From Arenicellales bacterium (lineage in GTDB: Bacteria; Pseudomonadota; Gammaproteobacteria; Arenicellales; JAJDZL01), in assembly GCA_958295885.1 (NCBI GenBank), contig OY282380.1, positions 3,961,070-4,025,069 on the forward strand: a DNA stretch of 64,000 nucleotides, in the 5' to 3' direction. Positions 43,429 to 52,075 of the stretch are shown here, piece after piece; position 1 is the stretch's first letter; the number at the start of each line of letters is the position of its first letter. The notes under the pieces are model-generated. The model saw nothing but the letters and a program-made list of their open reading frames with translations, searched no databases and had not been told where the DNA came from. The position numbers were made by a program, and so were the translations under genes.

Positions 43429-44616
43429 ATGAAGCACCAGAAAATATCGGCCCATACTCAGGCAGCACACCTGGGGCGTGACGCAAAGGCCAGTCATGGA
43501 TTCGTCAATCTTCCGATCTATCATGGATCCACTGTTCTATATGAGACTTATCAGGACTTTAAAGAACTGCAGAACCGTCGTCAGAACCTTAACGAAGTAA
43601 TTTATGGCCGATACGGTACGCCATTGAGTTTTGCCCTGGAAAACGCTGTCGCTGAAATGGAAGGCGCTTTTGCAGCAGTTACCACATCCTCTGGATTAGC
43701 TGCGATAACCGCTTCTTTGTTGGCGTTTGTAGAACAGGGTGACCATGTCCTGGTTTCAGACAGCGTCTATCAGCCTACTCGAGTCTATTGCGACCGAGTC
43801 CTGAAGCGATTTGGTACAGAAACAACCTACTACGACCCGCTGGTTGGCGGTCAGATTGAGGACTTGCTCCGCCCGAATACAAAAGTCGTTTTTTTAGAAT
43901 CGCCTGGTTCACAGACTTTCGAAGTTCAGGATATTCCAGCGATCACGGCCGTCGCGAGAAAGCACGGAGTCAACACCATAATTGACAATACTTGGGCTAC
44001 ACCGGTTTATCTCAAGCCGTTCGAGTTGGGGGTGGATGTATCCGTTCATGCTGCAACCAAGTACATCACTGGTCATTCAGATGCCATGCTCGGTCTCATT
44101 ACTGCAGCCGAAAACTGCTATTTTAAAATTCGGGACAGTGTGCGCCTGATGGGACAGTGTGCAGGTCCGGACGTAACCTACCTGGGATTGCGGGGATTGC
44201 GTTCAATGCCAACTCGGCTGGAAAGACACTATCAGTCCGGGCTGACTGTCGCAAATTGGCTTGCACAACGCAATGAAGTAATGGAAGTGATCCACCCTGC
44301 TCTTCCAAGTCATCCCGATTATGCTATTTGGAAACGTGACTTTAGCGGTGCAAGCGGTTTGTTCTCATTCATTGTCGATACTGCATCCGAAACCGAGATT
44401 GCCGCACTGTTGGACAATACGCAGCTTTTTGGCATGGGCTTCAGCTGGGGCGGATTTGAAAGCTTGCTCATTCCCTTTGATCCAACAGCTTACCGTACTG
44501 CAACGGAGTGGAAATCAAAGGGTACGGCAATTCGGATTCACGTAGGACTCGAAAATCCAGACGATCTCATTGCCGACCTGGAAAATGGATTCAGTGCAAT
44601 GAAAAACCGTCACTAA
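43429..44616 (+). CDS. metC: Cystathionine beta-lyase (MetC)
   Basis: 395 aa PLP enzyme of the Cys/Met metabolism family. Blocks include NLPIYHGSTVLYETYQDF, IYGRYGTPLSFALENAVAEMEGA, SGLAAITASLLAF and NTIIDNTWATPVYLKPFELGVDVSVHAATKYITGHSDAMLG, in which the Lys of KYITGHSD binds PLP. C-terminal MGFSWGGFESLL is the form seen in MetC rather than in gamma-synthases. It splits cystathionine to homocysteine, pyruvate and ammonia in methionine synthesis. The next gene starts 2 bp after its stop. Confidence 0.9.
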   Translation: MKHQKISAHTQAAHLGRDAKASHGFVNLPIYHGSTVLYETYQDFKELQNRRQNLNEVIYGRYGTPLSFALENAVAEMEGAFAAVTTSSGLAAITASLLAFVEQGDHVLVSDSVYQPTRVYCDRVLKRFGTETTYYDPLVGGQIEDLLRPNTKVVFLESPGSQTFEVQDIPAITAVARKHGVNTIIDNTWATPVYLKPFELGVDVSVHAATKYITGHSDAMLGLITAAENCYFKIRDSVRLMGQCAGPDVTYLGLRGLRSMPTRLERHYQSGLTVANWLAQRNEVMEVIHPALPSHPDYAIWKRDFSGASGLFSFIVDTASETEIAALLDNTQLFGMGFSWGGFESLLIPFDPTAYRTATEWKSKGTAIRIHVGLENPDDLIADLENGFSAMKNRH

Positions 44617-44618
44617 AA

Positions 44619-45140
44619 ATGTCAGAATTATCGGAACAAATTCACGGAGAAGTTCAAAACTTAATCGAAAAACAGCTATCAGTTGAGCTGAGCACAGTTT
44701 CCCGCGAGCAGATTCCTGCTGTGAGCTACGCACCATTCGTTGCGGACCGAAACCTTAGTTTCTATGTTTTTCTCAGTGATCTTGCAATACACACAAGCAA
44801 TATCAAGAACAACGCCAATGTATCTGTAATGGTGATTGAGGATGAACAGACCTCATCCAATCTTTTCGCGCGCGAGCGGCTGATTCTGGAATGCATTGCA
44901 GCTCGTCACGAACGGGACAGTGAAGAATTTAAGGAGTGGATCCCGAAATACAGGGAGCGTTTTGGTGCCATTGTTGACACTCTGGTTCAACTTGCAGACT
45001 TCAATCTATACTCTCTCAAACCCAATTCCGGCGTCTATGTCAAAGGCTTCGGTCAAGCTTATCGGATTACTGGGAACGCGTTGGAAGAGATAGAACACAT
45101 CACCAATCCTGCCCGCGACGCAGCTGAAAGAAATCGTTGA
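44619..45140 (+). CDS. HugZ-like / pyridoxamine 5'-phosphate oxidase-fold protein
   Basis: 173 aa. The ATG at 44619 directly follows the metC stop; an upstream in-frame extension to 44508 lies inside metC and is excluded. The pattern LSTVSREQIPAVSYAPFVADRNLSFYVFLSDLAIHTSNIKNNANVSVMVIEDEQ is the split-barrel flavin- or heme-binding fold, with ARERLILECIA next and the C-terminal LKPNSGVYVKGFGQAYRI as in HugZ. Members bind heme and help release iron, or bind flavin. The coupling with metC is unexplained. Confidence 0.85.
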   Translation: MSELSEQIHGEVQNLIEKQLSVELSTVSREQIPAVSYAPFVADRNLSFYVFLSDLAIHTSNIKNNANVSVMVIEDEQTSSNLFARERLILECIAARHERDSEEFKEWIPKYRERFGAIVDTLVQLADFNLYSLKPNSGVYVKGFGQAYRITGNALEEIEHITNPARDAAERNR

Positions 45141-45158
45141 ACTTGGAGGAACAGTCAA

Positions 45159-45947
45159 ATGCTTGTCGAACAGATCTGGACAGATAATGCCTATCGAAAC
45201 TTTAACTATCTGATTGCTTGCGAGGCGTCCGGCGAAGCGTTGGCAATTGACCCGCTCGACCATAAAAAATGCCTGACTCGAGCGCGTGAACTTGGATGGG
45301 ACATTACAGCCATCCTCAATACGCATGAACATCACGATCATACCGGTGGAAATGACGCGATGATTGCCGCAACTCGCGCCAAGTTGATCGCCCACGAGAA
45401 AGCATCGAACAAGATTCCCGGCATAGACCGAGGACTGAGAGCGGGGGATGTCGTTCGAATCGGAAAAGTTGAATTGGAAGCGCTTGATACGCCAGGGCAC
45501 ACCATGAGTCATATTTGTCTGCTTTCCCATTCTGCAGCGCCCGCGTTATTTTGCGGTGATACTCTTTTTAACGCTGGTGCGGGAAACTGTCATCATGGAG
45601 GTCATCCCCATTTTCTCTACGAAACCTTTGTCAATCAGTTGGATCAACTTCCTGAAAACACAAAAATTTACCCCGGACACGATTACATCGTGAACAATCT
45701 GGGATTTACGCTGGACCGAGAACCGGACAATCAAACAGCTTCTGCCTATCTGAATGAATTGAGAAATCAGGATCCGGACGACGCCCTGGTGACCACTCTT
45801 GCAATGGAGCGGGAATTCAATACGTTTTTCCGATTGACGAGTCCAACGGTCATCGCAAAATTACGCGAAGCCTTTCCAAACTTACCGGACAAGCCTGATC
45901 GAAAATCCGTATTTCTGAAACTGCGCGAGCTCAGAAATTCCTGGTGA
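45159..45947 (+). CDS. gloB: Hydroxyacylglutathione hydrolase (glyoxalase II)
   Basis: 262 aa metallo-beta-lactamase-fold enzyme. The binuclear metal motif THEHHDHTGG is at about residues 53-62, followed by DTPGHTMSHICL, FCGDTLFNAGAGNCHHGG and KIYPGHDYIVNNLGF, and a helical C-terminal domain for glutathione ester binding ending KLRELRNSW. It hydrolyses S-lactoylglutathione to D-lactate and glutathione, ending methylglyoxal detoxification. A D-lactate dehydrogenase encoded nearby (47618-49009) could take the product. AGGAGG-like GGAGGA precedes the start. Confidence 0.92.
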   Translation: MLVEQIWTDNAYRNFNYLIACEASGEALAIDPLDHKKCLTRARELGWDITAILNTHEHHDHTGGNDAMIAATRAKLIAHEKASNKIPGIDRGLRAGDVVRIGKVELEALDTPGHTMSHICLLSHSAAPALFCGDTLFNAGAGNCHHGGHPHFLYETFVNQLDQLPENTKIYPGHDYIVNNLGFTLDREPDNQTASAYLNELRNQDPDDALVTTLAMEREFNTFFRLTSPTVIAKLREAFPNLPDKPDRKSVFLKLRELRNSW

Positions 45948-45980
45948 CAATCGAATCGGTTCGCCGCATCAGTTACGAAA

Positions 45981-46601
45981 TCAGGATTCCAGAATTTGAC
46001 GAAACGTGAGGTTGATTCTCTTTTTCTGATTCACTTTGGTTTTGGGAAGGCAGTGCTTCCACCGGTGCTGAGTTTCACCAAGCATGACGAGAGCAGAACC
46101 GTTCGTCAAAATTCTATGCCAGCGGTCGCGCCTGCTGTCAACATGCTTCATCGAAAATCGTCTGGATTCACCTAGACTCAACGAGACAATCGTAGGATTT
46201 TCGCCCAATTCACGCTCGTTGTCCCGATGCCAGCCCATGCTGTCGTTTCCGTCTCGATAGTAATTGAGAAGGACGCTATTGAATTTCAAGCCAAGCTCAG
46301 CATCCAGAATTTCCCTTAATTTGAGCAAGGTTCGGTTCCATGGCTGTGGCAGATTCTTTAAGCCAGAATAGGTGTAGACTGCATTTGGGTCTCCAAACCA
46401 GGCGCTCAGCCTTGGTGACTTAAACTTGTAGCCACCCATCCTGACGACAGGCTGTTCCCACTTGACTTCCGAGAGTAAAGAAGTCATCGTTGCATGTGCG
46501 AAACCGTCAGCAAGAAACGAGTCGTTGACCCATATCTCAGCCCCGTTTAGACGGTGCTGTTCAAATGTGGCTGCGACTAGTCTTCGCCTCAGGTCCGACA
46601 T
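45981..46601 (-). CDS. AlkB-like 2-oxoglutarate/Fe(II)-dependent dioxygenase
   Basis: 206 aa with the start at ATG 46599-46601 (MSDLRRRLVAATFEQHRLN). The frame is open to 46709, but that part overlaps the upstream gene and is left out. Features are PRLSAWFGDPNAVYTYSG, FNSVLLNYYRDGNDSMGWHRDNERELG (His-x-Asp iron ligands), SLSLGESRRF, the second His in ETQHRWKHCLPK, and KRINLTFR with the oxoglutarate arginine. This matches AlkB homologues of the ALKBH2/3 type that repair alkylated DNA or RNA. The start is 10 bp after the end of the uncharacterised gene at 46612-47145, so the two are an operon. Confidence 0.9.
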   Translation of the reverse strand: MSDLRRRLVAATFEQHRLNGAEIWVNDSFLADGFAHATMTSLLSEVKWEQPVVRMGGYKFKSPRLSAWFGDPNAVYTYSGLKNLPQPWNRTLLKLREILDAELGLKFNSVLLNYYRDGNDSMGWHRDNERELGENPTIVSLSLGESRRFSMKHVDSRRDRWHRILTNGSALVMLGETQHRWKHCLPKTKVNQKKRINLTFRQILES

Positions 46602-46611
46602 CAGAAGCGAA

Positions 46612-47145
46612 TCACTGCTGCGACTCAATCTGCAATCTTGATCGTCTTCCACCGCGTCGAACTTTTGGCTGCTGAAATGCTTTTTTGACAAATAGAATCC
46701 ATGAACCAAATTCCAAGCGATAGAATATTTTTGAGGATATGGAAATATTGCTTGGTTCCAGATGAAGCGACGTCAGCACCATCAAACAGCCGCCTTTCAC
46801 CAACATTTGCTTGATCTGCTTCACAAGTTCAGGCTGAAGAACATCATCGGCGACGACCACTAGATTTAATGAGTGTTGGCTGACGTCCTCCAGAAATGCT
46901 CTAGAATTCTGCCGATGTACTGCTGCTCGAATGTCCAGAGCAATTTCAGACTCTACGTCGGTCACGGGAGTTTCCAAGTCGAGATTGATGACTAATTTTG
47001 ACAGCGCGCCCAAACCATCCAAAGCAGAGCGATAATGTGACGCTGCAGCTTCGCCGATCAGCAGGACCAGGCCTGGATCAACGATTGAGGTAAGCGCACT
47101 GACTGCCTGTGCTATCTGGTTGTGTTCGCTTGATGATTCTGTCAT
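46612..47145 (-). CDS. Uncharacterised protein cotranscribed with AlkB homologue
   Basis: About 177 aa from ATG 47145; ATGs at 47187 and 47163 are alternatives and no ribosome-binding site decides. I do not recognise a family. Predicted strands alternate with helices (LVLLIGEAAASHY, KLVINLDLETP, LNLVVVADDVLQ, KGGCLMVLTS), which suggests a Rossmann-like or methyltransferase-like fold, but the usual G-x-G-x-G SAM motif is not obvious. The C-terminus is basic (KVRRGGRRSRLQ) and might contact nucleic acid. It directly precedes the alkB-like gene and diverges from the short Fur-like gene. Confidence 0.6.
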   Translation of the reverse strand: MTESSSEHNQIAQAVSALTSIVDPGLVLLIGEAAASHYRSALDGLGALSKLVINLDLETPVTDVESEIALDIRAAVHRQNSRAFLEDVSQHSLNLVVVADDVLQPELVKQIKQMLVKGGCLMVLTSLHLEPSNISISSKIFYRLEFGSWILFVKKAFQQPKVRRGGRRSRLQIESQQ

Positions 47146-47273
47146 GAATATATTTCGTAACATTAATGCATTAGCAGATTTACACAAAGTCGAGTAGCGA
47201 TCATGACATACATTTGATATAATACCAGTTGCCCGGCAAGAAATATCCCGGCTACAAAAGAGGTGATATCGCT

Positions 47274-47546
47274 ATGATGACGAATATTGATTTAGATTCC
47301 TACCTGCGCGACAACGGTATTATGCCATCGCAGCAGAGACTGCGGATTGCACGTGTAATACTTGACAAATCTGACCAGATGTCGGCGGAGGAAATTTACC
47401 GGAATGTAAATGGTCCCTGGCCGCCGGTGTCGCGGGCCACGGTAAACAATACACTCCGCCTTTTTGTAGAAAAAGGTTTGCTAACGCAAGATCCGAATGA
47501 CCCTCAAGGAATCTACTACAGCTCCAAACCAATTAATACTCCTTAG
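47274..47546 (+). CDS. Short Fur-family regulator, DNA-binding domain only
   Basis: 90 aa from ATG 47274, which has GAGGTG eight bases upstream; an in-frame ATG at 47229 lacks such a site. The sequence LDSYLRDNGIMPSQQRLRIARVILDKSDQMSAEEIYRNVNG, then VSRATVNNTLRLFVEKGLLTQ, is the winged-helix domain of Fur/PerR/Zur proteins. Typical Fur proteins have about 50-60 further residues forming the dimerisation and metal-binding domain; here the chain stops after YYSSKP. Only about 70 bp lie between its stop and the end of the convergent gene, so no C-terminal domain can follow. Whether it binds DNA as a monomer, partners another Fur or is a relic is open. Confidence 0.82.
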   Translation: MMTNIDLDSYLRDNGIMPSQQRLRIARVILDKSDQMSAEEIYRNVNGPWPPVSRATVNNTLRLFVEKGLLTQDPNDPQGIYYSSKPINTP

Positions 47547-47617
47547 CACTCTGGAGTCAGTCGGCTTCCGGCTGACTTACTCTCGTTCGAAAAATTTGTT
47601 CCGGTTCGCCAAAATCG

Positions 47618-49009
47618 TCAGAGCCTGACTATTTTACCCGGATTCATAAGATTCGCTGGGTCCAAAGCCTTCTTCAGCGAGCGCATGACGCTGACGGCTT
47701 CACCGTGCTCAGCTACCAAAAAGTCCAATTTACCATAACCTATTCCATGCTCTCCGGTGCTGGTTCCTTCCATCTCCAAGGCTCGCATTACCATTCTCTC
47801 ATGCAATCCCTCAGCACGTTTGACTTCTTCAGGGTCGGTGTGATCTACGAGCAAGACCAGATGAAAATTTCCATCACCAACATGCCCGACAATGGGCGCC
47901 TGCAGATTCGATTTGACAATATCCGCTTTAGTATCCAAAATACACTCTGCGAGCCGAGAAATTGGAACGCAGACATCCGTCGCCCAAATCTCTGCGTTGG
48001 GTCTCATTGCTTTCGCAGCATAAGCAGCATCATGTCGGGCCTGCCATAGTCGATTTCTCTCTTCGGTGTATTTTGTCCACTGAAAATTTCCGCCACCGAA
48101 TTCATCACTGATCATTCGAAACGTTTCGACTTGATCTTCAACATGGCTCTCACTTCCATGAAATTCCAAGAACAAAGTGTGTTCTTCCGGATGATCCATG
48201 TTCGAGTATCGATTCAATGCCTGCATCATGACATCATCCAGCAGTTCGATTCGAGCGACTGGTATTCCAAGCTGAATAGTCGTGATTACGGCTTGTACTG
48301 CATTGCCCAAATCAGAAAAAGGAACAACTGCTGAAGATATTTTTTCGGGAATGCCGAACACTCTCAAGGTAATCTCAGTGATCACTCCCAGAGTTCCCTC
48401 GGACCCCACGAACAATCGCGTCAAATCATATCCTGCGGCAGATTTCCTCGACCGTTTCGCAGTCTTGATGACGCGTCCATCTGCCATTACCACAGTTAAC
48501 GAGAGTACATTTTCTCGCATTGTTCCATAGCGAACAGCATTGGTTCCCGATGCTCGAGTTGCGGTCATGCCACCGATGGATGCGTCTGCACCCGGGTCAA
48601 TCGGAAAAAACAATCCCGTATCTTTCAGAAATTGATTGAGCTGCTTTCGCGTAACGCCAGGCTGCACCACAACGTCCAAGTCATCGTGGTTCACCTGTAG
48701 TACTTGATTCATCTCAATCATGTTGAGACAGATTCCTCCATGCAATGCACAGATATGCCCTTCCAGACTTGTTCCTGCACCATACGGAATAATGGGGAAA
48801 CGATACTGTGCACAAATTTCCACGACATTCACCACTTCCTCGGTAGACCGCGGTGCGAACACGGCATCTGGAGGGTAATTTCCATGAAATGACTCGTCGG
48901 AACCAAACGCGTGACAAGCGCTCTCAGACGTTATAATGCGGTCTCCAAAAATGCTTCGGAGCTCTTCAATTGCATCAACCTTTACGATTGGACTAACTGC
49001 GGGGGGCAT
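47618..49009 (-). CDS. FAD-linked D-lactate dehydrogenase (Dld/GlcD family)
   Basis: 463 aa. The FAD-binding domain has FPIIPYGAGTSLEGH and FFPIDPGADASIGGMTATRASGTNAVRYG, followed by DLTRLFVGSEGTLGVITEITLRV. The C-terminal FAD-oxidase domain includes EIWATDVCVPISRL, IVGHVGDGNFHL and STGEHGIGYGK with the catalytic His cluster. Pattern and length match the LDHD / cytochrome-dependent D-lactate dehydrogenases, passing electrons to cytochrome c or quinone; glycolate oxidase GlcD is the alternative. Start at ATG 49009 with AGAGGTGA upstream. A 21-nt box upstream is shared with the PuuA-like gene. It could use D-lactate from glyoxalase II. Confidence 0.88.
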   Translation of the reverse strand: MPPAVSPIVKVDAIEELRSIFGDRIITSESACHAFGSDESFHGNYPPDAVFAPRSTEEVVNVVEICAQYRFPIIPYGAGTSLEGHICALHGGICLNMIEMNQVLQVNHDDLDVVVQPGVTRKQLNQFLKDTGLFFPIDPGADASIGGMTATRASGTNAVRYGTMRENVLSLTVVMADGRVIKTAKRSRKSAAGYDLTRLFVGSEGTLGVITEITLRVFGIPEKISSAVVPFSDLGNAVQAVITTIQLGIPVARIELLDDVMMQALNRYSNMDHPEEHTLFLEFHGSESHVEDQVETFRMISDEFGGGNFQWTKYTEERNRLWQARHDAAYAAKAMRPNAEIWATDVCVPISRLAECILDTKADIVKSNLQAPIVGHVGDGNFHLVLLVDHTDPEEVKRAEGLHERMVMRALEMEGTSTGEHGIGYGKLDFLVAEHGEAVSVMRSLKKALDPANLMNPGKIVRL

Positions 49010-49103
49010 AAAAAATCACCTCTGTAAAACTTGAATCGGCAAGATGATTTTGTTTATATCACGAAATTATGCGTCATCGGCGGATTCAATCAACTTCGAT
49101 TGG

Positions 49104-49124
49104 ATTTTTCAATCTTTGTTTGGC
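49104..49124 (-). promoter_or_regulatory. 21-nt box upstream of the D-lactate dehydrogenase gene
   Basis: The plus strand reads ATTTTTCAAT-C-TTTGTTTG-GC. The same 21 bases with two changes are found at 51891-51911, upstream of the PuuA-like gene in the same orientation relative to the gene. It lies about 95 bases before the start codon here. Possible shared operator or promoter element. Confidence 0.4.
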
Positions 49125-49160
49125 TAAACGCCTGAAAATTGAATCGCTGAAAAATTCGTT

Positions 49161-50492
49161 CTAGGAACCTGCACGGTCCAACAAAATTGATATTCTGTCA
49201 CGCGTTACGTAGAACAGCATCCCGAGAAAATACATGGGCCAACGAAGGTAACGACCTCCAGGAAATGCCGAGTGAGGGATTTCAGCGAATGCATCGTACT
49301 GATCTGGGAATCCCGCAATTTTCCGGGATAGAGCTTTGCCGACAATGTTGGTCAGCGCTACGCCGTGTCCTGAATAACCTTGCGCGTAGAATACGTTCTC
49401 TTCCAATTGACCAATCGACGGCAGCCGGTTCAACGTCAATGCAAATTGCCCGGCCCACGCGTAATCAATTCGCACATCTTTTAGCTCCGGGTAAAGCGAC
49501 AGCATGCGTGGACGTACGATCTTCACAGCATCCTCACTCGTATTTGGATAATATTTTTCTCCACCGCCGAACAACAGTCTTCGGTCCGCTGAAAGGCGAA
49601 AGTAATCCAACGAAAAACGAGAATCATAGACGGCAATGTCCTCGCGATTGATCTGTCTTGCAGTCTGCTCACTCAGAGGTTCTGTCGCGATCATGAAGCT
49701 ATGTATGGGCATGATCCAGCGACTGAACGAAGCGGACACCTTTCCGATATAAGCATTGCATGCAAATACAATGTGTTTTGCAAACACCGATGCTCCAGAT
49801 TCAGTTCTGACCTTAAATTCCAGACCCAAATTCCTGTACGATTTAACTTTGGTTTTTTCAAAGATTCTAGCGTTGTTTGCGGATGCCGCTTCTGCCAGTC
49901 CAATCGCATATTTCAGTGGATGTAGGTGACCTGCTCCTCGATCATACTTTCCAGCACGATAGCGTTCGGTACCCAGCAACTGCTGAATTTCACTTCGATT
50001 TACATATTGAACAGAGTCGTAATCATACTGACTGCGCAAATGATCGACTTCCTGCCGATAATCGTCAGCCGCTGATCGTGTCATCGCTGCTCCAATCACG
50101 CCAAATTTAAAATCGCAATCGATCTGATGTTTCCTGATTCGATACAGCACTTCGCGCTTGGCTTCTTCACAGAGATTCCAGTAAAGCGCCGCTCTTTGTC
50201 TGCCGAAATTTTTCTCCAGTTCTCTCTGTGATTCATTAAATCCAGAACCGAGCTGACCTCCATTGCGTCCCGAGGCGCCCCAGCCCACTCGATTGGCTTC
50301 CAGCAATACGGTGTCAAATTCGTTTTCCGCTAGATTGAGTGCTGTGGACAAGCCTGTAAATCCACCACCTACGACGCAGACATCGCAACGAACCGCATCA
50401 GTTAGCGCAGGATAATCAACAGCGTTCTCCAAACTCGCCGCATAGTAACTGTCCACATGCTCTAAGCCAATAGAGGCGTTAGTCTCCATCAC
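49161..50492 (-). CDS. FAD-dependent amine oxidoreductase (PuuB / gamma-glutamylputrescine oxidase type)
   Basis: 443 aa DAO-family flavoenzyme. The N-terminal arm (DSYYAASLENAVDYPAL) is typical of PuuB-like proteins. The FAD Rossmann motif VCVVGGGFTGLSTALNLAE is near residue 40, VGWGASGRNGGQLGSGFN follows, FGGGEKYYPNTSED is in the substrate domain, and YAWAGQFALTLNRLPSIGQL and AQGYSGHGVALTN lie near the C-terminus. It would oxidise a gamma-glutamylated amine to the aldehyde. Its start overlaps the glutamine-synthetase-like gene by 4 bp, the classic PuuA-PuuB pairing. The exact amine is not known. Confidence 0.88.
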   Translation of the reverse strand: MMETNASIGLEHVDSYYAASLENAVDYPALTDAVRCDVCVVGGGFTGLSTALNLAENEFDTVLLEANRVGWGASGRNGGQLGSGFNESQRELEKNFGRQRAALYWNLCEEAKREVLYRIRKHQIDCDFKFGVIGAAMTRSAADDYRQEVDHLRSQYDYDSVQYVNRSEIQQLLGTERYRAGKYDRGAGHLHPLKYAIGLAEAASANNARIFEKTKVKSYRNLGLEFKVRTESGASVFAKHIVFACNAYIGKVSASFSRWIMPIHSFMIATEPLSEQTARQINREDIAVYDSRFSLDYFRLSADRRLLFGGGEKYYPNTSEDAVKIVRPRMLSLYPELKDVRIDYAWAGQFALTLNRLPSIGQLEENVFYAQGYSGHGVALTNIVGKALSRKIAGFPDQYDAFAEIPHSAFPGGRYLRWPMYFLGMLFYVTRDRISILLDRAGS

Positions 50493-51859
50493 AGATAAAG
50501 CTGATACTCCCAGCCGGTAATTCGTCGCTCGAAACTGTTCAGTTCTTCTCGTTTCACAGCGCAGTACAAGTCAACATAATCACTTGTGAAATAACGCCTG
50601 GCCAATTCGGAGTGCTGAAACACTTCAATTGCTTTGCTCCACTCAAGCGGTAAAGAATGGTCAACCTGATTGCTCACATTGACGAAATCACTTGACGGAC
50701 CCGGATCAACAGAGTTCGAAATTCCATGATGCACACCTGCCAGAACTGCCGCAAGAAGAAGATAGGGATTTGCATCAGCGCCAGCAACTCGATGCTCCAA
50801 ACGTCGTGCTTCGTTCGGTCCGCTTGGGACCCGTACGGTTACGGACCGGTTGTTGTACCCCCAAGTTTTGTTCACGGGTACGTACAAATCAGGTACAAAT
50901 CGTCGAAAGGAGTTTCTAGAGGGTGCAAACAGTGCGAAAAAATCAGGCATCGTTTCCAGCAGTCCTCCAATGGCAGACTGGAAAATTTCACTCCCTGACG
51001 GAGACTCATTCTGAAAAATATTTTCACCTTCTTCATTTTGCATGCTTAGGTGAATGTGAGTGCCACTTCCACTTAGGTCAGAAAAAGGTTTCGCCATAAA
51101 CGTGGCTTTCATGTCCAATGAATCCGCAATGCCGCTGATCACTTTCTTCAGCAATACGCAGTGATCGGCCGCGAGGATCGGATCACTGACGTGCTGCAAA
51201 TTGATTTCGTACTGTGACGGTGAGTATTCTGATGTCGCTACCGTTGCTGGAATCTGCTGAATATCGCAGGCATGATCAACTGCGTTCAGAAATTCGGACT
51301 GATTGTCTAGATCCTCCAACGAGTAAACCTGGGTGCTGCGCACTCGCTTCTCCGAATTTGGCAACTTTGGAAACTGAGGCTGTCCGTTGACGTCCGGTTC
51401 TTGATCGAGAAGATAAAATTCGAGTTCAAAGGCAATTCTGGATCGATAGCCCAAGCTTGAAAACTGTTCCAGGACATTCGAAATGACAACTCGAGGGTCG
51501 ACATTGCACGGTTCACCTGAATCGGCATACATCTGTGTCAGAACTTGGGCTTTGTTGCCCCTGCCCCACGGCACATACTGCGTCATGCCTGAAATTGGAA
51601 ACAGTGAACCGTCCGGGTCTCCGTCCGAAAAACCTCGACCACAAGGATCATCACTTTCACCCTGCGTATCCAGCAGAAAGACACTTTCAGGAAACTGGAC
51701 TCCCGAAACATAGATTTTTTGAGCGTCTTTAACTGGAAAGCGTTTGCCGCGAACAATGTTGTTCAAATCCGATATGAATGCATCAACGTACTCAATTTGT
51801 GGATATCGAACAAGCAATTCGTCAAGTTCGTCAATTGCCGAGACTTGTGGTGGATGCAA
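50489..51859 (-). CDS. Glutamine synthetase-family gamma-glutamyl-amine ligase (PuuA type)
   Basis: 456 aa. The N-terminal beta-grasp domain has YVDAFISDLNNIVRGKRFP, where the divergent DLNN-x-x-RGK form is that of PuuA-like ligases, not of true glutamine synthetases. The catalytic domain has FELEFYLLD, ATFMAKPFSDLSGSGTHIHLSM and NRSVTVRVPSG, and RRLEHRVAGADANPYLLLAAVLAG. It should join glutamate to putrescine or another amine with ATP. It starts with TTG (51857-51859), eight bases after GAGAGG. It shares an upstream box with the D-lactate dehydrogenase gene. Confidence 0.9.
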   Translation of the reverse strand: MHPPQVSAIDELDELLVRYPQIEYVDAFISDLNNIVRGKRFPVKDAQKIYVSGVQFPESVFLLDTQGESDDPCGRGFSDGDPDGSLFPISGMTQYVPWGRGNKAQVLTQMYADSGEPCNVDPRVVISNVLEQFSSLGYRSRIAFELEFYLLDQEPDVNGQPQFPKLPNSEKRVRSTQVYSLEDLDNQSEFLNAVDHACDIQQIPATVATSEYSPSQYEINLQHVSDPILAADHCVLLKKVISGIADSLDMKATFMAKPFSDLSGSGTHIHLSMQNEEGENIFQNESPSGSEIFQSAIGGLLETMPDFFALFAPSRNSFRRFVPDLYVPVNKTWGYNNRSVTVRVPSGPNEARRLEHRVAGADANPYLLLAAVLAGVHHGISNSVDPGPSSDFVNVSNQVDHSLPLEWSKAIEVFQHSELARRYFTSDYVDLYCAVKREELNSFERRITGWEYQLYL

Positions 51860-51890
51860 AATAACCTCTCATAAATTTCAGATCGGCCGA

Positions 51891-51911
51891 ATTTTTCAAT
51901 TTTTGTTTGAC
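51891..51911 (-). promoter_or_regulatory. 21-nt box upstream of the PuuA-like gene
   Basis: Second copy of the element at 49104-49124 (ATTTTTCAAT-T-TTTGTTTG-AC on the plus strand). Here it ends about 32 bases before the start codon. The sequence after it, up to the ribosome-binding site, is not shared except for the AGAGG region. Confidence 0.4.
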
Positions 51912-52075
51912 AGAGATGGCCAATTTATTTTTTAATGACACTTCAGCTGCCTTGGATTTTCGCAACCCGCTCGATTAAACTGGTATTCTATTTCCAAAAT
52001 CAGCAGCATTTAGGATCGCATCTAAGGCAAGAAACTGATTTCGTATCGAATTATAGACTCAACAGGAGTAACAAC

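Noticed and set aside
47548..47600. Hairpin GTCAGTCGG / CCGGCTGAC after the Fur-like gene as an intrinsic terminator
   Set aside because: The stem is plausible but has no T-run on either strand, so it was not listed as a terminator.
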